Assembly (NCBI GenBank): GCA_022419385.1
Contig: JAJUBI010000001.1
Span: forward strand, 620,001-684,000
Reading direction: 5' to 3'
DNA length: 64,000 bases
Source of the DNA: Paraconiothyrium sp. Pb-2020
Taxonomy: Eukaryota; Ascomycota; Dothideomycetes; Pleosporales; Didymosphaeriaceae
Shown: positions 33,980-43,461 of the stretch, in pieces
Layout: the number at the start of each line of letters is the position of its first letter
Position numbering within the stretch: position 1 is the first letter of the stretch
Notes under the pieces: generated by a model
Database searches by the model: none
What the model saw: the letters and a program-made list of their open reading frames with translations, nothing else
Told to the model about the DNA's origin: nothing
Made by a program: the position numbers and the translations under genes

Positions 33980-36623
33980 CTACTCCTTCACGATCTTTGG
34001 CACCACCCATCCTCCGACATACCTCTTATCTGCCGTGGGAAGTTCGACCTTGACATGCGGCCCACGCTCCGGTTCTGCGTCCTTGAGAGCGCTCTTGAGC
34101 CCCGCAATAGCAACACCCGACGCGACGCAGCTGGCTAACATACCCTGCGTCTCCTTGTTCCACGCTTGCTCCGCTCCCTTCGCCTTCGCGTCCTTAGCAC
34201 CGCGTTTCTTGACGTATGCAAAAGCATCCTTAGCAGTCTTCAGTGAATTGTCGATGTTAGCCCATAGCAACGAGTGTTCTTGCCTGAGGTCATCGTTGAT
34301 CGATGGTGTGGGATCGGAGTACGAGCCGTACGGTTGGAGTGCAGTTTGGAACTCTTCGAAGGACGGGACTTCGGGCGGTTGGAGCGTCAGAAAAGGCTTC
34401 ATGCGAAGTTCGTAACGCAGCTCTTCGGTAGAGAAAGGCCGACCAGGACAGGGAATGAGCCGAAGGTAATTCGCAATCATGTAGAACTCGTGAAGTACTT
34501 TTGCGAACGCGCTGATCCCCGTGGCTTGGTGGAGCTCAGAGTCGATGAAGGCCAGTTTCTTATCTGTGTCGTCCGCGTCATGATAGCGCGACTTTTGGAC
34601 GAGTTGTATACAGCGTTCAGAAAGATGTCCAACACAGCGCTGCAATGCGTCTTTACGTTTCCCAGCTGTAAGCGAGAGAAAGTAATACATGCCCGCGTGT
34701 TCGTCAGGGAGATAGATATCCTGTTCGAAGCCTAGGATGACGACTTTCTCAATCATCCACAATTTCTTTATGTATACCCACGTCAGAAGTGGGCTGTTCA
34801 TGACTTCTTCAGAGACGTTGAGCTGCAAGGCGTGACCGACAAGATCGGCATCGACAAACACAGCATCCTGTTGCAACATATCCCAAGCTATTATGACATG
34901 CGTGAGCATTCGGCGGAGTCGGCATCGATTCTGGCCCAAGGCTACCCAGAGGTCGAGATAGGGCTGTCCCACGCGCTCCACGAACTCGTCTATCAAGAGG
35001 GCGAACTGTAATCTTGGCGGTTTGGGCATCAACGGATTGCGCGGTGGTGAAAGCGCCCAGTTCGCAGGGTCCAAGATTGGAGATTCATGGAAGACGAATG
35101 ATTTAACATCTTCGAGAGGCAGTGATACAGGCGCATTCAGAATGTAGGGGTCAAAGAGAATGTTGGAGAGGTATGACCGCGAGTATGTAAGAGGCGCCGG
35201 GTGGCGAGAAGCGAACATCCATAGGAAGGACTGGTACTCCAACGGGTCGGTCGGCAGATCTTTGAAGCGAGTTGCTTCTTCGCAATCGGCGCATAGCTGC
35301 TTCAATGTCTGCAACGCGTCCTTGAACTCGACTTCAACTATGGGCCGTGGGGGTACCGTTGAAGCAAGTCGTCGTTGTATTTTAGTGCTGAAAGACCCAG
35401 GAACTGTCTTGCCCAAATGATGAGTGTCGTTAATTTTGTCAATATGGGGAAGTACAGGTGGCCAAAAGTTGGATAAGAGCTCTAGTGGACACTCAGGATC
35501 AAGGGCGCATAGGAACGACTTCCTGAAATGGAGTCTGGCGATGATCGCTAATCGAAGTTCGTCCTCAATCTTGAGCTCAGAGCTATGTAAGAATCAGTAT
35601 ATTTTCGTTCTTCTACTTGACTTGGGTAGGATCCGACTCACTCCTCAACCATCTCTATGCTTGCATCCAATTCCCGCAGGAAAACATCTATCGGCACCTG
35701 CACGAATAATACGCGGTTATACGTATGCGTGGCAAAATCCTCCTCCTCGAAGTAATCCCTCGCCATGATCTTTGCGATTATATAGTCACACCCCTTGATT
35801 ACGGCTAAACAGTACGCTCTGAGCACGTCCAGCAATGTGCCTGGTCTCTTGTCGTCTGCGATGTTGCCACGGTAGAACTGCGCTTGAGGGACGGTCTTAG
35901 GTTCTGGGAAAAGTAGTCTGTCGATGTAGACTGAAGTGAAGAGCGTCTGGGACAAGGGATAGCCCGTATGCCACGCCATTTCATAGCTTAGAAGCTGATC
36001 CATGATGCCAATCAGTTCCTCTGGCAAGACAGGCGCAAGTGGGTCGAAGTCGTCCTCCAAGGTTTCGCCTGGTTGGAGGAAGCCGCTGTCCATCTTGGGG
36101 TCCATGATCTGCCACCATGGTTAGACTTGGTGAGACGAATGACTGTTCAGCTCAGTACCTCGATGGCTCCAATGGATTCGAAGAGCGTAAAATAGTCATC
36201 TTTAATGAGCTGACCGACATCGAGGGCTGCAACACAACCTTAGTGAAAGATTTCGACTGCGAGTACACAGGGCAGGATTAGTTCACGTGTTCGTGGATGA
36301 ACAATCGCAGCCTAATCGTATGAGGGCATTCCGAAAGTCGGAACTTCCCAAACAGCCTGAACACTTACCTTGACAAGCTCTCGTAAACTTCTCCGTCACA
36401 TCATGAATTTGAGGCGGCGCACCACGCCTTGGTGCCTGTCGTAGTGGTAAGCTGGTTTGTGCAAAGCTTGAGCTCTCTGCAGATGCAAAGGCGGGGCCTA
36501 AAGCCTCATCAATACATGGGAGCAAGACGCGAAAGCATGCAACGAACCTGTGCCATTAGAGGCTCTTGACGTATCAGTGTCGCGTGCGGCCGCGTCGTGG
36601 GGGAGAGGAGAAGGATCGGCCAT
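33980..36623 (-). CDS. MAK10: NatC N-terminal acetyltransferase auxiliary subunit Mak10/Naa35
   Basis: Naa35 anchors the NatC complex (with Naa30 and Naa38) to ribosomes for co-translational acetylation of Met-Leu, Met-Ile or Met-Phe N-termini. Exons 36548-36623, 36369-36497, 36159-36226, 35642-36108 and 33980-35582 sum to 2343 nt or 780 aa. Exons 3 and 4 join as ALDVGQLIKDDYFTLFESIG then AIEIMDPKMDSGFLQPGE, the most conserved part of the family. The motif MAWHTGYPLSQTLFTSVY and the terminal KVELPTADKRYVGGWVVPKI also match. The N-terminal 60 residues (exons 1 and 2) are polar and probably disordered. The gene converges on the CENP-W-like gene with 244 nt between stops. Confidence 0.93.
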
Positions 36624-36947
36624 GATGTGCGTTCGCCCTCTGGTGGAGAGTGGAGTTGGTTCCGATGCGGAAGTCGGGCGCGCTGGGGTGTACTTGTACC
36701 TCTTAACAAGCTCTGTAGTGGAGCTACGAACAGAGCATCTACGGCCGCCACAGCATGATATCACAGGTGAAGTAAGCCAAAGAGTGCAATTGAGGCTCAG
36801 ATATTGTCGTGCATTGGCTTTCTAGAATTTCCTCCACGATACTTGCGTTGATAGTACAGAATATACACTTCGCCCTCCATCGCAGCCTCCGCCGGGTGTC
36901 CTTCGCCTGTGTATCCCATCACCAAGCCATTGCTACTTCTCTATAAT
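36624..36947. other. Intergenic: MAK10 promoter and ATP15 3' region
   Basis: 324 nt. Nothing beyond expected promoter and terminator sequence was seen. Confidence 0.45.
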
Positions 36948-37285
36948 CTAGGACGATGCTGCGCTCTCCGTCGAAGCAACAGCCTCGGCCAGGTTCTTGG
37001 CCTCGCCCTGCTTGCCGTTCTAACCTGTGTCAACCTATTTCCACTTCCTGTAATGTCTCAGTACACTTACCTCCCACTTAGCAAACCTGAGTTCGCTCTC
37101 GCCTCGTCGCTCGGCGGCGATTCTCTTGTCCTCCTTGAGGGAGCGGCGGACGGCGCGGGATGCGATCGCAATGTAGCGGTTGTACCTGTTCAAACAGTCA
37201 GAACCAGATGCAATTGCGATATCTTCGGGTCGTGCAGGGGTCGGAAGGCGTACGAGATGCCGGCGGCTTTCCAAGCGAATGCCAT
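36948..37285 (-). CDS. ATP15: Mitochondrial F1-ATP synthase epsilon subunit
   Basis: This is the small central-stalk subunit of F1Fo ATP synthase, homologous to animal epsilon, in the mitochondrial matrix. Exons 37254-37285, 37071-37185 and 36948-37019 sum to 219 nt or 72 aa. Joined, the start reads MAFAWKAAGISYNRYIAIAS, then AVRRSLKEDKRIAAERRGES, then ELRFAKWENGKQGEAKNLAE, close to the family consensus from end to end. Three exons for 72 codons, with introns of 68 and 51 nt, make it easy to miss in automated calls. As in yeast, no cleavable presequence is apparent. It lies in tandem with PRE5 and MAK10 on the minus strand. Confidence 0.94.
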
Positions 37286-37821
37286 TGTGATGGTCGGAGG
37301 TGTATTTTCGGGGGTTGAGGTCGTGGAAAGGTGGAGCTTGCGGTTGTGAAGGGTTGAAGCGGAGCTTGCGAACTTTCGGAATGCGGCTCGGCGGAATCAA
37401 GGTCACGTGCGCCGGATCGCGCCCGCGTCTAGGGTCATTTTGGTACTTTAGACACGATCCAGGCACTGTCTCTGTCCCGTATGTGATTTGAGGAGCTCTG
37501 TCACTAGTCGCAGAATCAGGGCCAAGTGACTTCTTGAGGAGGCCTCATACTAACGGTATAATCGAGTCGACTTGTATGCGTCAACATTACATGTTAATAA
37601 TGAGGGTGCACGAGAACTTGGGCGTTCACTGTGAGATTATACAGGGTATGAGTGAATTCGTGAAGGTCATTCGATCAGTTTCTATTCGTGAACCATGTTC
37701 TCTCGGAGCATGGGCCTCATCTACTGGCTCAGCTCACGTTAAGACAATTACCCTACATCTAAAAGACTGTTTGGGTACGGCCAGCTTTAGTATCACCTTT
37801 TCCAGCGTCTGCCTGACCCTT
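37286..37821. other. Intergenic between ATP15 start and PRE5 stop
   Basis: 0.54 kb. Short frames only. It should contain the ATP15 promoter and PRE5 terminator. No clear motif was seen. Confidence 0.5.
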
Positions 37822-38641
37822 TCATGAATCTGTCTCCATGGCCTCTCCGCCCTCCTCACCACCGCCCTCCCGGTTCTCGAAGGTAGCATCCAGCCACTCT
37901 GCGATATCTTGGCCCTCGAACAGCTTGAAGTCCTCACCGATGCCACTCACTCCCACGCTAGTGTTGTCCACCGTAAGCTCCTTATCCTGAGACAGCGACT
38001 CCTTCAGAGCCCTCAGCGCATGCTTGATCAAATCCTCGCGACTTGAACCCTCAAAGTTATCCAAATGCCTCTCCAAGTACGTCCTCGCCATCTGACTCCG
38101 GGCACCAATTCCGCAGGCAACCATTTCTTGCGTGACACCGCTAGGCTGGAACTCGAAAAGATGCGGTCCTTTTGCGTCCACACCGGCGATCAGCAGGCCG
38201 ACGCCATATGGCCGTCGTCCATATTGCTGAGTGTTGATCTGTGCGCGGTCCGCAATGCGGGAGGTGATCTCAGAGAGTGGGATTGCGCGGTCATAAGTCA
38301 GGCGTGATGAGAGAGATTGCTGCTTCATGAAGTTGGAGAGCACACGGGCATCTGAAGCGAGACCGGCGAGGGCGATTCCAAAGTGCGAGTCTATCGGAAT
38401 GATCTTCTTTTGGTACGATGAGAGTTCTTCTGCGTTTCGCTGGGGTGAATTAGCATGTATGCATTCCCGACTGAGAAGGTGCGATGCGTACCTTGATCGC
38501 CGCAAGCACGGCATGTGTCTTGCTGACGACGCCCACAACGACTGAACCTTGTTTGACAGCCTCCTGCGCATATTCGACCTGGAAGATACGACCCTGAGGT
38601 GAGAACGTCACCGAATCGTTGTCATAGTTGTTTCTGAACAT
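37822..38641 (-). CDS. PRE5: 20S proteasome subunit alpha 6 (yeast Pre5, human PSMA1)
   Basis: This is one of seven alpha-ring subunits that gate the 20S proteasome in nucleus and cytosol. It is non-catalytic. Exons 38492-38641 and 37822-38439 sum to 768 nt or 255 aa. The N-terminus MFRNNYDNDSVTFSPQGRIF leads into the alpha-type signature QVEYAQEAVKQGS. Across the intron comes RNAEELSSYQKKIIPIDSHF, then GRRPYGVGLLIAGVD and ACGIGARSQMARTYLER. These pick out alpha 6 among the alpha subunits. The tail is acidic and Gly-rich (ENREGGGEEGGEAMETDS). It is divergent from VPS55 across 368 nt. Confidence 0.95.
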
Positions 38642-39009
38642 GATGGCGGCGTGGGTTGTGTGATGTTGGTCCCGTGTAGCTCGGAGAAATCCCTGTGGCC
38701 ACAATCGCAAGGTCCGCGCGCACGAATTTCCAACGGGGGTTGTGAAGCGTCGAGGTGTTGCGGAGAGCTTTGGATGACAGTTGGCGGGGGAGGGTAGGCA
38801 GCGCCCATGTTACGAAGCTCCATTGTAGCTTCCCGCCAAGACAACGGCCGTGCACATCCAGCCTCACAGACGCTACGCAACCGCAGCTCAGCGGGCAAGC
38901 TTCGAGCATCGCCAGGCATCCCCACGCTCCACTATCGCCGTTGCATGTCCCGGACTATCGAACGAACACTTTGCGCAACATCTTCCCGTACACAGTACTG
39001 CTTCCCGCC

Positions 39010-39538
39010 ATGGCTGGCATCAAGACGATCATAGGACTTTCCTTCGTACGACTGCCTTGTCGCATGCGCGCCCATGTCCCTATGAGCTAACAGTAGAACA
39101 ACAGGTCCTTGCCATCGGCTTCCTCCTCGTCATATTAAGCGCGGCGCTCTTCAAAAACTATCTCACGCTTCTCGTCGTTGCGACATACGTAGTCGCACCA
39201 CTGCCGAACTGGATATGCGGCCGTGCAGCCAATCCAGATGACTTTATGGAGAGCGCAGGAAGTGGAGTCGTGGACTTTGGAAGGTTCTTGACCGGATTCT
39301 TTGTTGTTATGGGCATTGGTACGTCTTCTAGAGTGAACACGCGTTTCGATGCCGTAGCGCTGCGTTCACATGGCTAGGGTCGGCAGTGCTAACAGATAGA
39401 ACAGCGCTCCCAGCCCTTTTGTACCATTCCGCCACGATTCAAGCCGGAGCCGCGGTCATGTCAGTCGTGGGTGGACTACTGATTTATGGAACGATCATCA
39501 GCTTCACGCTTTTTTTCCAGGAAGATCAAGATTTCTGA
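39010..39538 (+). CDS. VPS55: Vacuolar protein sorting protein Vps55 (LEPROT family)
   Basis: A four-span endosomal membrane protein needed for endosome-to-vacuole traffic. In yeast it works in a complex with Vps68. Exons 39010-39045, 39105-39318 and 39405-39538 sum to 384 nt or 127 aa, normal for the family. The protein begins MAGIKTIIGLSF, continues VLAIGFLLVILSAALFKNYL and contains the conserved loop APLPNWICGRA. It ends IISFTLFFQEDQDF. Four hydrophobic segments cover most of the chain. The partner gene VPS68 lies immediately downstream on the other strand, stops 470 nt apart. Confidence 0.93.
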
Positions 39539-40008
39539 CTACAAGGCCGGAACGACGAATGAAGAGTACCACGGAGAGGGTGAACAAAGGTCACCGCCTT
39601 GCCTTTGGGGCACTGTTCGACTTGGAGCAGGCTGTCGTCAATATGAGAACTGGGAAGGGAGCTGGGTCGCGCTATAGACTGGCGCCTGCACATGGGTTTC
39701 CTCATCTTGAGCGTTCGTGTAAAACTATCTTGCCTTATGTTGCATTTATCGGACAGGTCTTGTTCATACCGCTTGTGTTGGATATCGAATGGATTTGATA
39801 TAAGAATTGGAATATCTCCAAACAGCCCATAAATAGTACTTCCTCACAGGCCTCTGTGAGACTTCCAACGCCCAGCTAATATTCATACAACATGCACTGC
39901 AAGTCACGTATGCCAGCAACCCGTTGTTGGCCCTCAAACACCCATCGCAGACTCATCGCTTCCGTATCCAGATCAACTGATCCCACTCTTTGGACTACTT
40001 CCATCACT
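39539..40008. other. Convergent 3' region between VPS55 and VPS68
   Basis: 470 nt between the two stop codons. Plus-strand frames here lack support. It presumably holds both transcript ends, possibly overlapping. Confidence 0.5.
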
Positions 40009-40650
40009 TCATAGCGCCAGGTTGTACGTATACTCGTCCTCCATGTTCTGAGCAACCCAGAGCACAGCAGAGCTGCTCTCCGTTAGCATTATAATCACAT
40101 ATAGACCAGTCTCCGGGATGGAGCCTCGACCCACCTTAACATAATCAGCCCATTCGCAACCACGTTCCCCACGCCCATCCAGATAGTTGGCCACACGTAA
40201 TCGGCCACGATGTACTTGAGCACCAAGACTACCACACTTCCAGCCAGTCCACCAGCCAGCAGCGCAAAGCCCAAAAACAGCACCAATCGCGCCTTCCACG
40301 CAACCCCGTTTCCGGAGTAGGAGAATGAATCAGCCGACAAGCGTGACTTATCAATCGAGTTGATGACCAGCATCCCCAGTGCCGAGCAGATGCCGGGTAT
40401 CCAATCCACAAAGGTTACATGCACGGCAGGGTCGGAGGGGTTCATGGGGGAGCGGGACCAAGAGGCGACATCGATTAGGAGGAAGAAGCCGAGAGAAAAC
40501 TATATGATATGTCCATCAGCGTCCAGGATATCGCGAGTAAAAGCCGGTGTTGCGTACCAGGGCTCCGGCTGCGTAGACGCCTGCGGTCCGGGTGTTGGCG
40601 CTGTTCAACCAAGCCGGCTTGGGGAAGCGAAATAGGCGGTGAGACGACAT
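40009..40650 (-). CDS. VPS68: Vps68 (UPF0220/TMEM50 family), partner of Vps55
   Basis: A four-span membrane protein of late endosomes. Exons 40558-40650, 40135-40499 and 40009-40072 sum to 522 nt or 173 aa. Exon 1 ends RTAGVYAAGAL and joins to FSLGFFLLIDVASWS, then HVTFVDWIPGICSALGMLVI, the family signature. The last intron (GTGGGT, GCTAACG branch, GAGCAG) joins NGLIMLSSAVLWVAQNMEDE to the end EYTYNLAL. Retaining that intron would give a wrong C-terminus, so the spliced form is preferred. It is divergent from LOC1 across 240 nt. Adjacency with VPS55 fits a shared complex. Confidence 0.93.
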
Positions 40651-40890
40651 GCTGTTTCTATTATGTCTTGCGTGGTCGTCCTGTGGTGTGTTCGTGCAGC
40701 TGCGCGCAAGCTGTGATGTTGGAGCTGTGCTTGCGCCTGTGAGGCTGGGCTAGGCTTCGTCAGTTGGTCGCGCCTGCCAAGCTCACGTCGGCAACAGCAA
40801 TCGCCGACTGCAGCTTCTCCACCAAAAAAGTTCGAGCGCACTTGTGCTTCCTCCGCACGAATACCATTAAGCTCACCCACCACAAGCTAG

Positions 40891-41496
40891 ATGGCGCCCA
40901 CAAAATCCATAAAAGGCAAATCTACCTCGAAAGGCGGCAAGCCTGGAGGCTCGAAATCCGGCGGCCCTTCGAAAAAATCTGCGAAACCAAAAGGTAGCGC
41001 ACCCGAAGGGATTTCGAAGAAGAAGCAGAAATCCCTCGCTCTCGCCAAACCCGGTGGCGCCCAAAAGTCGAAGTCAAGAATACCGTCCGGCAAGGCAAAG
41101 AAGCGCGTCTACAAGGAATCAGAACTGGACCTACCAAAGCTCAATGGCATAATCCCTGCCGGTATTGCAAAGCCAAAGGGCCAGAAGAAGGGCAAGACCT
41201 TCGTGGACGATCCCGCGAGCATGATGGCAATCATGAGCATGGTTAATGCAGAGAAGGACAAGGATGTCGAGAGCAAGATCATGCGCGCGAGACAGTTGGA
41301 GGAGGTGCGGGAGGCCAAGAGGAAGGAGATGGAGGCCAGGGCGGAGGAGAAGGCGAGCAAGTTTGAGGAGACAAAGAAGGGATTGAAGAAGAAGAGGAAG
41401 AGTAGGCATTCCGATCCGGCGAGGATTGACGACGTGGATGACGAGACGCCGAAGAAGGCTGCGAAAGGCAAGAAGAAGAGGGTGTCGTTTGGTTGA
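40891..41496 (+). CDS. LOC1: 60S ribosome assembly / mRNA localisation protein Loc1
   Basis: Yeast Loc1 is a nucleolar protein needed for 60S subunit assembly and export, and it also helps localise ASH1 mRNA. The gene is single-exon, 201 aa. The N-terminal 70 residues are Lys/Gly/Ser-rich. The conserved core is SRIPSGKAKKRVYKESELDL, then PKLNGIIPAGIAKPKGQKKG and KTFVDDPASMMAIMSMVNAE. A charged helix follows (KIMRARQLEEVREAKRKEME), and the end is basic (KKAAKGKKKRVSFG). The composition supports RNA binding. Four of the six frames over this gene are open because of its Lys/Glu-rich codons, so antisense frames here should be ignored. Confidence 0.92.
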   Translation: MAPTKSIKGKSTSKGGKPGGSKSGGPSKKSAKPKGSAPEGISKKKQKSLALAKPGGAQKSKSRIPSGKAKKRVYKESELDLPKLNGIIPAGIAKPKGQKKGKTFVDDPASMMAIMSMVNAEKDKDVESKIMRARQLEEVREAKRKEMEARAEEKASKFEETKKGLKKKRKSRHSDPARIDDVDDETPKKAAKGKKKRVSFG

Positions 41497-41583
41497 AGAC
41501 CCATGAGCATCATGATCTACTCGATTCGCTATGTCTATTCTGCAACTTGATACCCAGCATAAACGATCGTGTCTCGCGACACC

Positions 41584-42994
41584 CTATTTTGGCGGCAATA
41601 CCAGCCTCCTATTACACGGGTCGAAAATGGGATACTTCTTCGTGGGCACCTCGCCGTTTAGCTCCACTTTCTTACCCGCTGGTAATGCACCTACATCTAC
41701 CTCATCATGCAGCTTGGTGAGAAACGCTACAACGGCGTCCGCAAACCATCTTTTACCTCCGAACTGGAACCAGCTCAAATGTCCACCCCAATTAGTGCAG
41801 CAAAGGACAGTATACGGGTTCTGTTTGAACTCTTCGTAGGGTATCGCTTCCATGCTGGATATCTGGGTCCGGGTTAGCGAGGCGAGTCGGGTTCAAGAGG
41901 TACAAGAACCGGCAGGAGAACGTACCGGATCGTCTTCGGCGTTGATAGCGAGGAACGGAATCTTGATAGCAACGACTGCATCAGCTGATTGTGCGTCACG
42001 ATAGTATGAATTTTCGGTCGGATATCCCCATGTTGGTGCTTGAACCGCCCTGTGAGGAACATTAGTACCTTCTTATCGTTCGCATAGCCTTCCACACCAT
42101 TGCTTACCTGTCGAATTCGTGCAAGTACTTGCACTTCATGATTCTCTCGTCATCGAGTCCCTCAGCTTCGAGAAGATCGGTGCGGTGTCGTTCATATAAC
42201 TTCTTCAAATTGCCTCCCATAACTGTGCTGTAGACGCTTAGTCCTAGCCAGCTTCTCTGTAGTGCTACGTTGGCGATCTCGAGATTCCACGGATTGGAGC
42301 ATGCAACAGCAGCTTTGAGCACGCATCTGTCACCCTCTTCAGCCACATAGTTGGTCAAAATATTCGCGCCTAAGGAAAACCCGATGGCGTAAAGCGGCCG
42401 ATTGGGGAACAGGTTCGTCAAATGCTCGACTAGCTGTCTCACATCCCACGTTGCCCTTGCATTGAACAATCTCGGCGTCGTAATCTTTGACAGCGCACAG
42501 CCCCTTCCGTTGACCACGCATGATTCCCAACCCGAGGCCGTGATAGGGGCTACGCATTGTCGAAGGTAGACTTCGTGTGAGCCACCGCTCAGACCGTGCA
42601 AGCACACCAACATGGGCTTGTTATCGTCACTGCCAACGGCAGTCCAATCTTTTTCAGAAAAGAACGTAGTCCTCTCAGGTAGCTCATCATCAGGCCTGCT
42701 AGCAACGCCCTCCTCTTTCGAAACGACAAAATCAACAGTGAATTGGCCTGGGTACACCGAGTGTGTTGACTCGTAGATCTTGCGTTTGTAATACACTTCA
42801 GGACCGTCGTCTTTCACAGCTGTCCACATTGTTTGAAGGTGGCCATTGAAGAGGAGGGGGTTCAGCCGGCAAGGTGGAGTGGCAGACTTTATCAGGTCGG
42901 CGAAAGAGGTCTTGGATCCAGATCTGGTGGGGAGGGTTATCGGAGTTTCGTGGTGGGTGTACGAAGTTTTGGCGTGGCCGAAGAGGAACGACAT
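41584..42994 (-). CDS. Alpha/beta hydrolase, YheT/Eht1-Eeb1 type ester synthase/hydrolase
   Basis: Yeast relatives Eht1 and Eeb1 make and cleave medium-chain fatty-acid ethyl esters, and Mgl2 (YMR210W) acts on monoglycerides. Exons 42108-42994, 41926-42049 and 41584-41862 sum to 1290 nt or 429 aa. The start MSFLFGHAKTSYTHHETP is preferred over an in-frame ATG at 43042. Family motifs are NPLLFNGHLQTMWTAV, the oxyanion-side MLVCLHGLSGGSHEVYLR, the nucleophile elbow IGFSLGANILTNYV (Ser), an acid in FLAINAEDDP, and the catalytic His in NWGGHLSWFQFGG. The first junction restores HEFDRAVQAPTWGYPTENSY. It is divergent from MAU2 across 467 nt. Exact substrate is not predictable. Confidence 0.9.
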
Positions 42995-43461
42995 CCTGAC
43001 AGAGATCCCAGGATGTTGTCTAATATGATATATGCCTTCCAACAGTCCCGTCGTATTAGTGAATGAGATAATGAGAAACCAAACGCTTATGTAGTGATAA
43101 TGACCACTTCGAACGATGAAAAGGGTTCTGAACTCCCCGAAAAGAAACCAATGCTCTCAGACTAAGCAAAAATAACTCCCTACTTCTATATGACTAGTCT
43201 AAGCCTGCATGAAAAGCTGAACAGTCGCATTCGAGAAAAGCTTGTGAAACAGCCACGATGTCGTAGTCCGCCTCGGTTCGGCTTCTGTGGCTGATTCGCT
43301 GACCCAGGCGCGCGCCAAACGCGGCAGACGCGCCGCGTCCACCTGCCCCAACCGCATCGCGACTGTCCACCGCCACGAAAACGCAGCGACCGCAGCCATG
43401 TTGAGGGTCACAGCAGCCACTCTCAAAAGATGATGGACTAAAAGAGACGGATCTTCCAACC
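42995..43461. promoter_or_regulatory. Divergent promoter region, hydrolase / MAU2
   Basis: 467 nt between two divergent starts, so it should hold both promoters. Minus-strand frames at 43.2-43.6 kb are shadows or chance. No specific factor site is claimed. Confidence 0.45.

Noticed and set aside
41109..41513. 134-codon minus-strand frame over LOC1
   Set aside because: Complement of Lys/Glu codons gives Leu/Phe/Ser-rich nonsense that mimics a membrane protein.
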